Shown: in pieces, positions 22,154-30,600 of the stretch
Layout: each line of letters starts with the position of its first letter
Numbering within the stretch: the stretch's first letter is position 1
Source of the DNA: Lichenostomus cassidix
Lineage: Eukaryota > Chordata > Aves > Passeriformes > Meliphagidae
Direction: 5' to 3'
Assembly (NCBI GenBank): GCA_008360975.2
Contig: CM039199.1
Coordinates: 434,001-498,000 of the forward strand
DNA length: 64,000 nt
Translations under genes and position numbers: made by a program
The notes under the pieces: generated by a model
The model's database searches: none
Seen by the model: only the letters and a program-made list of their open reading frames with translations
Told to the model about the DNA's origin: nothing

Positions 22154-25100
22154 ATGGACGAGACCTGCTCCCAGAAAAATTGTCAGCACGCAAGAATTAG
22201 GCGGCTCATAGACTGTTGGAAAACGCAGTTTTCCAGCAAAACTCATGCTAACTGAGCAAGCCTGAGCAAGGCTTCAGCATGGTCAGGCCTCAGTAAAATT
22301 CCAACAAGCTACAGTGGTTTGTTTGCCTGAGAATGTTCTGTGGGAAGAATGCCATGAGAAAGATTAGGAGTCAGGAGTGTTATGAGAAAAGAATAAGGGA
22401 GTTAGCAGGAGGATCCCTGAAACAGCTGCAGGTGTGTGTGTGTATCTATGAATAGAAACTTCTGTAACAGTATATAAGTCTCTCGTTTGGTGAAATAAAA
22501 TGGAGCTTACTTTATATCTCATATTGAGACTGCCTGTGAGTTCCCTCTCGTCATTTCTCTTTAAATGGTGACTCCGACGTGATATGGAGCTAGCAGGATT
22601 TAGAACCGACGACCACGGACACTGGCAACAGGATTTTACGACCCTGCCCAGAGAGCGACGAGACCGGAGAGGCACCGGAGCAGCGCCGGGGGGCTATGAA
22701 AGCCTGGGCTGAAAAAGACCCGCTTCCGGATGGGCTAATACTCGGAAAGGCTGCACAAACTCTGGCAACTTGCGAGCTTCAATACAGTGCTTAGACGGTG
22801 TTGACCAGGACCCTGAAAACCAGCTGGACCAAAATGGAATCAGAGGTAGCCCAAATTTTATTGTTATGCTTTTTAGAAAAGCACGGACTCAGTAAAACTG
22901 CCCTATCACACTTAATGGGCCTGATAGTGGTGGGACAAGCTTATGGATTTTTTACAAATCCTATTACAGTATTCAGTGTAAGAGAGTGGCTGAATTACGG
23001 AGCTGTTTTGCTTTTGAACTGTGATAAAATAGCAAGAAAGCTTGGCAAACCATGGAGTAAAGTTGTAGCCTGCTTACAAATACACGCCACGGAGCAAAGC
23101 CTTACGTGGCTCACGGCACAGGACATAACAGCTGCATGGAGCAGAGAGAAACCTATGAGTTACTCTGCTGTTTTTGCTATGCGGGGAACTTCGGCAGCCG
23201 CGCAGCCAGGGAAGCACCCCCCGTCAGGGAGGGGGGGGGAGAGAGGGCGCACGGTGCCGCTGCTGGTAGCCGAGAATACAAAGTTACTCGATTGGATGAA
23301 AAATCTGTTCCTGTTAGAACGAGCTCAGATATCACGGGTAAAGAAACAGAGTAACCAGAAATCATCCCGATGTTACCGATGCGGGAGTGAGAGACACATG
23401 CAGAAGAATTGTAACGAAAAAGTTTGGTGTTCCCACTGTAACAGAGATACTCACAGTACAGAAGCTTGCAGAAACAAAAAGAACAAACAGAAAGTGACCA
23501 GTGACCCAGGAACAGCGGCGGCCCCTACCTTGCGGCACGCCACACAAAGGAAACCTGTGGCGGAAGTTGTTCCAACCGTGGCTTCCGGCCGAATGACAAC
23601 CAAAGCGGAAGTCCCAGAGGGTGCCCCGGTGGGTGGAGCCACAAGCCATCCACGCCTCCTTCCCTGCCCCAACTGTGACGTCTGTGGTGAAACTCTAAAC
23701 TCTACTCCTCCCCAAGGATGAGGAAATGATTGACAGCTTCAGCAGCGAACCAGAACTAACCAACAGCGTTGCCAGCAGAAACAGCAGTTTGATACAGGAT
23801 GGAGTTGTTTCTTTTGTAATCATGGAGAACTTTTAAGAATTTCAAAGATGCGAATCTTCTTCAGTGCTCTGAACTGGAGATCCTTCATCTCCCGCTCGGG
23901 AATCACGTCCATGTCGTTCCCCATGGCAGCAGCGATCCCGCCGCGCTCTCTAGCTTCAGAAACAAATCTTTGAACACGTTCTCCAGCTGTTCTCTCCAAA
24001 ACCTCTAATTATTCGCTTTGCAGGGTGAAACATCCATTGCCACGTATTGACCAACAGGCCAAAACCTATTTCCAGCAATTTACTAATAAAGAAGCATTGT
24101 AACAAGATATTATCCTCATACAAAAAAAATAATAACACCTTGAATACTAAAAGCCTTGAACGAAAATTGAATTTTGCTAAAGCATTTGTGTGTATGTGTG
24201 AATATTGTAGGCCTACTGAGAGTGTGTTGAATGCTTTAATGTGTAAATGAAGGCTGTGATTGATGAGAATGTGATTTTGATTTCTTGAGAGTTTTAATGT
24301 GTGAATGAGGACCTGTGAGTGAAGTTATACTGAATAGTTTAAATTACCTGTTAAGTATCTTTAGTTAAGCATAGATTCTGTTAAAGTTAAGTAATAGTGA
24401 ATTTAAATTCTATTAAGTTGTAAGTTCTGTTAAAGTTAAAATTCTGTTAAGTAATATTAAGTGATGTTAATTTTAAATTCTATTAAGTTTTAGATTTTGT
24501 TAGAGTTAAGTTGTTAAAGTGATATCAATTTTGAATTCCATTATAGTTAAGTCCAATTTGTTAGTTTAAAATAAGATTTATTAAGATTAAGTTTTATTCA
24601 TTTTCAGTGATATTAATTTTAAGTTTTAAATTTGTTAGTTTATATTATTATTCATAAAAGCTTTGCAGTTTTATCTTTCTAAGTTAAAGTCAAATAATAA
24701 TATCTACTGTTTTCAAATATTTCATCTCACCTTATATAGCTATCTACAAAAGTGGTAACATGTTAAGATACTCTCCTTATTGATATTAATCAAAGCTTGT
24801 TTATAAGATGTTTTAAGAAAACCCTTCCACTTAGCACTTAAGCTCTGGCCAAGCTTTGGTTCTAACTGGCTGGGAAACATGCCATGAGTCCCAAAGTGTT
24901 CTACATCAAAATGTGATCAAATAATTTTTCATTTACCAAATTGAGTTTATAAAAGCTAAACCTTCTTCCAAGTAAACTTAGAGTCCTTGTCTGGAAAAGG
25001 TTCTCTAAGCTTTACCTGTGAAGTGAATGTTTTCAGTAATGATAATTCCTAGACCATGGCAACATATCTAAATAATTAATGAAATTTCCTTAGGTAAATT

Positions 25101-26027
25101 TATAGCAATTCTAATAATAACAATTACTTATAGCAAAGCAAATTAATCTGATAACAGACAACGTCTGTTCTCACAAGCGAAACGGGGGAACTGTTGGAAA
25201 ACGCAGTTTTCCAGCAAAACTCATGCTAACTGAGCAAGCCTGAGCAAGGCTTCAGCATGGTCAGGCCTCAGTAAAATTCCAACAAGCTACAGTGGTTTGT
25301 TTGCCTGAGAATGTTCTGTGGGAAGAATGTCATGAGAAAGATTAGGAGTCAGGAGTGTTATGAGAAAAGAATAAGGGAGTTAGCAGGAGGATCCCTGAAT
25401 GTGTGAGAACAGCTGCAGGTGTGTGTGTGTATCTATGAATAGAAACTTCTGTAACAGTATATAAGTCTCTCGTTTGGTGAAATAAAATGGAGCTTACTTT
25501 ATATCTCATATTGAGACTGCCTGTGAGTTCCCTCTCGTCGTTTCTCTTTAATAGACCAGCTGGTGGAGGAGATCACCATGTTCGCAACACAAGCAGGACA
25601 TCCATGCATTTGTCCTCGAAGGATCACAGCAGACGTCTTTGCGGGATTGAACTTTGGTGCTTGGGTACTGCCTTCCGCAGTTCACCATCTCCAAGGAGAA
25701 AACTGCGAACACTGTCGATGCCCGTTAATTCTACAATTACAGTGTGGCAGTTGCAGAACTTCGTTTAATCAAAGCAGTTGGAGCATTGCGATGACAGGAG
25801 CTTTATGTAATTGCTGTTTTTCCACAGACGCTCCAAGTGCCTTTCGAGTTCACGCTGCGGTAATATATAACAAACCCCCTGAAAGAATTAGTGTGAGCAC
25901 ATTCAGAGATTTCCATACATATCAATTAGCTCAGCAAGTGTGGGCCTTAAAAACAGCATTTCAGGAAGTACAGAAAGGCCGAGCTACGCTGCTAATTACC
26001 ACTCAGTGCGCGCGATGTCACCCTTAA
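22154..26027 (+). CDS. ERV1 cysteine-rich ORF between pol and env, split by ERV2
   Basis: Unrecognised frame. An ATG at 22,154 overlaps the end of pol in a different frame. The first 20 codons run to 22,213, ERV2 with its duplication intervenes, and the same frame continues at 25,557 to a stop at 26,025-26,027, overlapping the env ATG by 13 nt. The frame would be 176 residues long without the insertion. It is rich in cysteine: CIC, then CEHCRC and CGSC within about 20 residues, then CNCC and CARC. There is no signal peptide and no strong hydrophobic span. The C-terminal half is helical-looking, with a [11 protein letters not shown] stretch. It has no internal stop, unlike gag, pol and env. 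It could be an accessory protein or an env leader; no function can be assigned. Confidence 0.5.
22208..22213 (+). repeat. ERV2 target-site duplication, left copy (ATAGAC)
   Basis: ATAGAC here and at 25,551-25,556 flank ERV2 perfectly. The site overlaps the pol stop codon of ERV1. Confidence 0.95.
22214..22563 (+). repeat. ERV2 5' LTR
   Basis: 350 bp, from TGTTGGAAAACGC to TTTCTCTTTA. TATATAA is at 22,471-22,477 and AATAAA at 22,494-22,499. A perfect 8-bp hairpin, TGGAAAAC-GCA-GTTTTCCA, lies at 22,217-22,235 almost at the terminus. The LTR ends in TA rather than the usual CA if the 6-bp duplication is taken at face value. It lacks nine bases (TGTGTGAGA) present in the 3' LTR. Confidence 0.93.
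22566..22583 (+). other. ERV2 primer binding site, tRNA-Trp type
   Basis: TGGTGACTCCGACGTGAT, two bases after the LTR. It differs by one base from the tRNA-Trp site used by avian leukosis-type viruses. ERV2 therefore used a different primer from ERV1 and is not a deletion derivative of it. Confidence 0.85.
22696..22794 (+). other. Short leader ORF upstream of ERV2 mini-gag
   Basis: An ATG opens a 32-residue frame closed by TAG at 22,792-22,794. It is in the same frame as the mini-gag, whose ATG follows 40 bases later. It could be a former N-terminal extension of gag cut off by a stop, or an unrelated leader frame. No domain is seen. Confidence 0.35.
22834..23721 (+). CDS. gag: ERV2 mini-gag: matrix-like domain fused to two zinc knuckles, capsid absent
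   Basis: An intact 295-residue frame from ATG 22,834; a GTG at 22,798 could extend it upstream. Residues 1 to about 110 look like a class II retroviral matrix: several short amphipathic helices, with an [10 protein letters not shown] segment comparable to the MEWREVGD segment of ERV1 matrix. A low-complexity Gly/Arg/Pro link follows. Two perfect CX2CX4HX4C knuckles ([14 protein letters not shown] and [14 protein letters not shown], about 23,372-23,471) are followed by a basic Lys/Arg/Asn stretch. No capsid or major homology region is present. A PEGAPVGG...LPCP tail resembles the ERV1 p10 segment. The product would bind membrane and RNA but not form a normal core; that role is inferred. Confidence 0.75.
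   Translation: MESEVAQILLLCFLEKHGLSKTALSHLMGLIVVGQAYGFFTNPITVFSVREWLNYGAVLLLNCDKIARKLGKPWSKVVACLQIHATEQSLTWLTAQDITAAWSREKPMSYSAVFAMRGTSAAAQPGKHPPSGRGGERGRTVPLLVAENTKLLDWMKNLFLLERAQISRVKKQSNQKSSRCYRCGSERHMQKNCNEKVWCSHCNRDTHSTEACRNKKNKQKVTSDPGTAAAPTLRHATQRKPVAEVVPTVASGRMTTKAEVPEGAPVGGATSHPRLLPCPNCDVCGETLNSTPPQG
23717..23836 (+). pseudogene. ERV2 residual p10-like gag fragment
   Basis: One frame over from the mini-gag end, a short stretch reads [13 protein letters not shown]. It resembles the EPEPANSV segment that follows matrix in ERV1 gag. It is therefore leftover gag sequence lying downstream of the zinc knuckles, the reverse of the normal order. Confidence 0.55.
23841..23955 (-). pseudogene. 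NUP214: Captured NUP214 fragment: 5' UTR and first 28 codons, antisense in ERV2
   Basis: On the minus strand an ATG at 23,924-23,922 opens 28 codons ending at 23,841. They include [15 protein letters not shown] and RIF, the known amino-terminal signature of nucleoporin NUP214. About 30 GC-rich bases upstream (GCGGCGGGATCGCTGCTGCC) look like its 5' untranslated leader. Base composition changes abruptly on both sides, to retroviral gag at 23,840 and to AT-rich sequence near 23,955. The match stops where NUP214 would continue with an SPE-type segment, possibly an exon edge. The fragment is too short to encode a domain. It lies opposite to ERV2 transcription, so ERV2 RNA would be complementary to the NUP214 start region. 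Confidence 0.85.
23956..25178 (+). repeat. ERV2 AT-rich non-coding 3' half with degenerate repeats
   Basis: No coding frame. From about 24,290 to 24,680 short motifs such as GTTAAAGTTAAG, TTTTAAATTCTATTAAG and AGTGATRTTAAT recur in varied order, forming a degenerate array. Its origin is unclear; it matches nothing in ERV1. Confidence 0.7.
25179..25191 (+). other. ERV2 polypurine tract
   Basis: GAAACGGGGGAAC directly before the 3' LTR, the normal plus-strand primer position. Confidence 0.75.
25192..25550 (+). repeat. ERV2 3' LTR
   Basis: 359 bp, identical to the 5' LTR except for two transitions and nine extra bases. TATATAA lies at about 25,458-25,464 and AATAAA at 25,481-25,486. It is followed by the ATAGAC duplication. 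Confidence 0.93.
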
Positions 26028-27370
26028 GGTGCTTGTGTAGCGTAGCACTGAGCACAGCTTGCCTAACCTCTGTTGTTGCGACATGGTTCCCAGCACAGCC
26101 CAAAACAAATCTATGGGTCACTCTAGCCAACCTGATGAGACAAGAAGCGATTTGTCTCTCTCTCTCGTCACTGGGCAACTGCTTTTCTACCTGCTTTGTT
26201 GGTGTCCCTCTAGACAATTGGCCATGTCCTTCCAGTGTTCCTACCTGCAATCAGAAAAATCTTAATAGCACAGTAGACAATTGGGACACCTGGGTGCCTT
26301 ACCTTCCCATAGCCCCAAAGGAGCCTCAAGAACTAGAGCTATTAGGAGCTGTACGAATGGATGCTTGCGTGACCTTTAATTGGACAAGCAAGCAAGCCAG
26401 AGTAATCGGTATAGCAACAAGCATAAACTTTAGCCTGTCAGAATACAGAAATGTCAGCATGTGGTGCCAATATGCCTCTCCCAACTTATCAGTGTCCACG
26501 AATAACTCCATATCATTACCAGCAGGAATGTTTTTAATTTGTGGAGACTGCGCATAGCCTGGCATTCCCTCCCGATTACAAGGTGGACCTTGTTCCCTAG
26601 GGAGATTAACATTATTAACCCCCAACACCTCGATGATACTGAACATGTCCCGACGACATCATCAAACAAAATGAATGGCTTACGCTTTCTCCTCCAACTG
26701 TAAATCAGACGTCAAATTTTGGTCCCCTGATGCCATTATAACTGCCTCCTTTTTGGTACCAGGAGTAGCTTCTGCTGGCGCCGTAGCACAGCTGAACAAA
26801 TTGGGGTGCTGGCTAGCTAAGCAAACTAACACTACTTCTCAAGCCATTTCACAGCTACTGCTTGATGTTGATTCAGTTAGACATGCTACGCTACAACATA
26901 GAGCTGCAATAGATTTTCTCTTATTAGCCCAGGGGCATGGCTGTGAGGAGTTTGAAGGAATGTGCTGTATGAACCTTTCTGATCACTCAAAGTCCATTCA
27001 CCGGCAACTTGCCGAACTGCTGCACCTGTCAGGGCAACTACAAGTAGCTGACGGCTTAGGGCTTGTTGGGTGGCTGAAAAGTTTGGGAATTACTGGATGG
27101 TTCAAAGACCTAATCCAAGCAGCTGTCCTCATTTGAATTGTAGTTTTGCTATGTTGAACAATTTTGCCATGCATAGTGCAGTGCTTGCAGGGCATGCTAG
27201 TAAGGACGGTCAATCAAGCCTGGCTTGTGCAAAAAGAAAAAGGGGGAATTGTAGAAGAGTGGCTTGCAGAGCAGGGCCACATAAATGGGATGTACGTGCA
27301 CAACCCAGCCTTTGTGACCGACCCTGAAATGTCCTTGACTGAAGATAAAGAACAAGAGCCAAGACTGTAA
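26015..27370 (+). pseudogene. env: ERV1 env: avian leukosis-like surface and transmembrane subunits, broken
   Basis: Starts at ATG 26,015 with a hydrophobic leader. The surface part to about 26,670 has N-glycosylation sites (NWT, NFS, NVS, NLS) and a MFLICGD...GIPSRLQGGPC segment typical of avian leukosis-type surface protein. The transmembrane part carries a hydrophobic fusion-like stretch, a heptad region and the disulfide motif CEEFEGMCC (CX6CC, about 26,942-26,968). Stops break it at TAG 26,555, TGA 26,672, TGA 27,134 and a second TGA near 27,154 in the membrane anchor. The cytoplasmic tail frame runs on into the 3' LTR and ends at 27,370. Not functional. Confidence 0.88.
27231..27249 (+). 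other. ERV1 polypurine tract
   Basis: AAAAAGAAAAAGGGGGAAT abuts the 3' LTR. Confidence 0.9.
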
Positions 27371-27628
27371 ACAACATAGAGGGAGTAAAACAAGATATGG
27401 AAAGTACACGGGCAGGAATTTAGCTGAAGCAAACAGATTGTGGTTAGAAACTTACAGCTTGTAGCAAGCTAGAGTAGGCGCGTGAGCACAAGCAAGTAAC
27501 CAATCATATGTACCAGTGTGTCACGTGAACAATGCCTTTGTCTATATTAATGCTTGTTTCATAAGAATAAACGAAGTAGCACCAATACCTCCATGAGTGC
27601 GTGTGCTACATTCCGGTGACTCTCCACA
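27250..27628 (+). repeat. ERV1 3' LTR
   Basis: 379 bp, TGTAGAAGAGTGGC...CTCTCCACA. TATATTA lies at about 27,543-27,549 and AATAAA at 27,566-27,571. The GCCTTG duplication follows. Confidence 0.95.
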
Positions 27629-27634
27629 GCCTTG

Positions 27635-30600
27635 TTCTAATAGCAGCACTGGAGGCTTCAGAGAGACTAAGAACCACAGGTTTGGTGTCTTTTTTGGCAT
27701 TACAACACAGCTCTTCCAAGACAGATTTTCCTGCAGAGGGTCAAGGTGGGTTTTCTTCCAGCCCAGCAGGATCTGCTGAATGCTCACAAGTAGTCAACAG
27801 AAAGATAAGGCAGGATTGGAGCCCAATAAATCCAAGACCATTTACCAATCACTCATTCCATTGCTTCCAATCTTGTCTCTCCTCCCATTTGCCTGGGGCC
27901 TCAGGCTCACTTCGTCCAATACTTAAAAGGCAATAATCTAGATCAAGACAAAGGGAGTGAATTCTACTGCTGGAAAGGCTGTGTGAGTGAAAAAGAGATA
28001 CGCAAAGAAACACAGCTAATTGGAAAGCTGAAGGCCAAATACCCTTCTTTTCCCTTGCTGCAGAAAGCATATATCCCACACATGCTCTTATCAACAAAAA
28101 ACCAACATTGACCACAGCCAGTATTCCCAGAGAAATACTCTGCTCCAGGCACAGCCAGCTAGGTCACATCCCTAACTGTGCAATTTCACCTGACTGCAAA
28201 GGGCAATATAATCTTTGTAAGTGATGGTCACAAGATCTGTGCAAATGCAGTATCTGGTTTTAAAAATCCTTCTGTTGAGATTATGTGATCTACAAATGTA
28301 AAACCAAAATGTATGTCCCACCAACTAATCCTCATGGGAGCTATGTTTAAAAGGAAATATAGAGCTCTGGAATTATGTTTATGATGCTAAATCTACTGGA
28401 CACACTCAAGGCCAAGTTGTAATCCTGGTACGAGTATTTAGCTCCCAGAGCACAAACTACAAACTGCTGCAAGCTCACAGAGCCAGCAGGAAAAGAGGAA
28501 ACGCAGCAGCAGTACTGCCAGTACTTTGCAGAGGCACGAGAAGGTCAGTGTTTCACAGATATGCTCTACATACAGACATGTGTATGAACTTGTAAGGAGT
28601 TTGTTGCCTCCCCTGGTGTGCTACATGTTTGTTTGTACAGACAGCCCTCTGTTTTCTGATGGCAAGCCTTGAGGAAGTACCACTGGAACAACCCCACTGG
28701 ACGTACATGAAATTGTTTGAATTGTCTATATTCTACTTTTTCAAGATTTGACACACAAGTTTCACTTCCAGAAAAAAAAAAAGGGGGCTAAGACATAGGG
28801 AACTGATTTGGATCCCTGTTTTGGTTGTCAGCACACTGTTAATGCCTATATCTGCAAAGATTTGCTTCTTTCACTTTCTACAAGAAAAGCAATAGTTAAG
28901 TTGGCATGAGATCCCCTATAATGTATTGTTGACAGTTTCATAGTACTGGAATCAGATGGACTTTCGCTGTTTCATCTCTGTTCACTTGTTTGCTTTGTAT
29001 GCAGTCTATTTTTAAAATCAGAATCATCTCTCCTGGATATTTGGCTGTGTCTGAGTGCAGTCAATGAATTAACCTTCAAATGTGCAAATGTAACAGTCAT
29101 CTTTCATTATGGACCCTTTTCAACAAATAGGTTTTTTCCACGTAGGATATGCTTCCTCAAAATTAGCAAAACCGATACCACAGGCAATATCAAAGGCAGG
29201 AGGAACTAGAAGCAGAAACCAAGAAGCACATTGAGCCCTATCTCTCAGCCCAGGACCAGGGCCAGGGCAACTATCCCCACTGTCCTCTCCTGAACTTTGT
29301 CAGGGGTATCACCTCTGTGCTGGCCCCAGAGCAGATGCATATCACCTCTTAGAACCTGAGCTTGAGCTGGCATTACAAACTGCTTAGTTTCTAGCTGTGG
29401 CTCAGAACTCAGCACACCAATGGCTCTTCTGTCATTCCAATGGCTAAGCAGAAGCATCTGGCCATGAAGTGATACATACAACTAAGAGAGGTGATGTCCA
29501 GAACTGTGGCCGTAATAGTCATCTGCTTTCCTCTAGAAGAGTGTTTAAGCAGGTGCTCACTATTCTTAAGGCCTTCCTGATTTTAGAGGGACTTAGCATG
29601 TGCTTGAAGGTTCTGCCAAACATACGAACTGAAGCACATGCCTGAAGTGGTCAGATGAACTGCTGTCTCCAGAGACAGAAGAGCTGTTTTAGAATCTGGC
29701 CATGAAAGACAAATATCTTCCAGAGGACTTAGCATAACACCCTCGAAAATAAGATTCTTGGGGTCACTGTAAATGCATCATAAACACAGGATTTACTGGG
29801 ATCATATTTCATTAGAAATCAGTGTGTATTTGCAGGGAAGGAAATATGGCAAAATGGTTTGCAGAATTTAAAGAATATTTTCTGGTATCTAATAAAAATA
29901 TCTTTTGATTTCATGCTTCATCACAGTTTTGAATTTCTGTTTTAAAATGTGATTACAGCATTCTCACTGATCTGGAAAGAAAATTTTTATCACGTCTTCA
30001 CTGGTACTCGTGCATACTTTTTGGTTTTGATTCTTTCCCCAACATGCAATAGAAATGCATATTAAAGTCTCAAAATAGGTGTTGAAACCTCCTTCATTGC
30101 AGGTAACTGCTTTAGAGACAGTTTCATCAACATATTCTCCAATGAACTGATTAACGTATTTTTAAAGAGGCAGGAACTATCTCTCCTCTCTGGAATCTGG
30201 GAAAGGAGTTCTGCTCTGATACCTAAATGTACTAAAGTGATGGAACACTACTATCTCAGCTTCTAGACACAAACAGCATAGCCATATTCTCTCATGGGCC
30301 TGTCCCAATTTGTTTTTATTTAGTTTAAAACAGAAATCTGGAATTTGTTCTGGTTTACACAAACTGTAATAGATTCTCAGATAGATGTTCTCTTCAGGAC
30401 AAGAGTAAGGAAGTTTATGTAGGGACTATCCCAGGATTATCAGCCAGACACATCACTGCCCATGAAGCCGTCTTAGAGCTCAGGTATAGCTCCAGAAGCC
30501 TGAGACTATTTTTTCCATCTGCAATGCTTGTCCTATACTGGCAGCTGAAAAGTGCCTACACTGCTGCTTCCTCCACTGGAGGTTTGGAGGCAATACAGAG

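Larger units (their letters stand above)
18345..22211 (+). pseudogene. pol: ERV1 pol: reverse transcriptase, RNase H, integrase, broken and interrupted
   Basis: Reverse transcriptase runs from about 18,345, with an IDLKD motif (Asp 18,626), LPQGMKNSP and the YMDD centre at 18,845-18,856. Frame changes occur near 18,500, 18,860-18,895 and 19,550, with stops at 18,532 and 19,110. RNase H carries its three acidic residues at 19,786 (D), 19,891 (E) and 19,939 (D). It is split by a solo LTR and resumes with HIRSH. Integrase has a zinc-domain CPQC at 21,490-21,501 and a D,D(35)E core at 21,574, 21,745 and 21,853, with TAG 21,781 and TGA 21,865 inside. The C-terminal domain (WEGPAPLLF...GRGY) is in another frame from about 22,014 and ends at TAG 22,209. 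The gene is inactive. Confidence 0.92.
22214..25550 (+). mobile_element. ERV2: young non-autonomous retroviral element with mini-gag and captured host fragment
   Basis: A 3.3-kb element with paired LTRs, tRNA-Trp-type primer site, one gag-derived open frame, a non-coding 3' half and a polypurine tract. No protease, polymerase or envelope is recognisable, so movement must have relied on proteins from another virus. The LTRs differ by two substitutions and one 9-bp indel, about 0.6%, far less than those of its host ERV1. The 6-bp duplication and the primer type resemble alpharetroviruses. The interior includes an antisense match to NUP214 and a long AT-rich degenerate repeat. Confidence 0.92.
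14894..27628 (+). mobile_element. ERV1: nested class II endogenous retrovirus
   Basis: A complete but defective provirus, ordered LTR, primer site, gag, dUTPase-protease, pol, a cysteine-rich frame, env, LTR. The gag-pro-pol part is betaretrovirus-like (Lys-type primer site, dUTPase in the protease frame, A AAA AAC shift site). The env part is avian leukosis-like. The two LTRs differ by about 14 substitutions and two small indels in roughly 375 aligned positions by eye, about 3.7%. Three younger insertions (20,023-20,291; 20,539-21,470; 22,214-25,550) account for about 4.56 kb of its 12.7 kb. Every main gene carries stops or frameshifts, so no functional virus is encoded. Confidence 0.95.
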
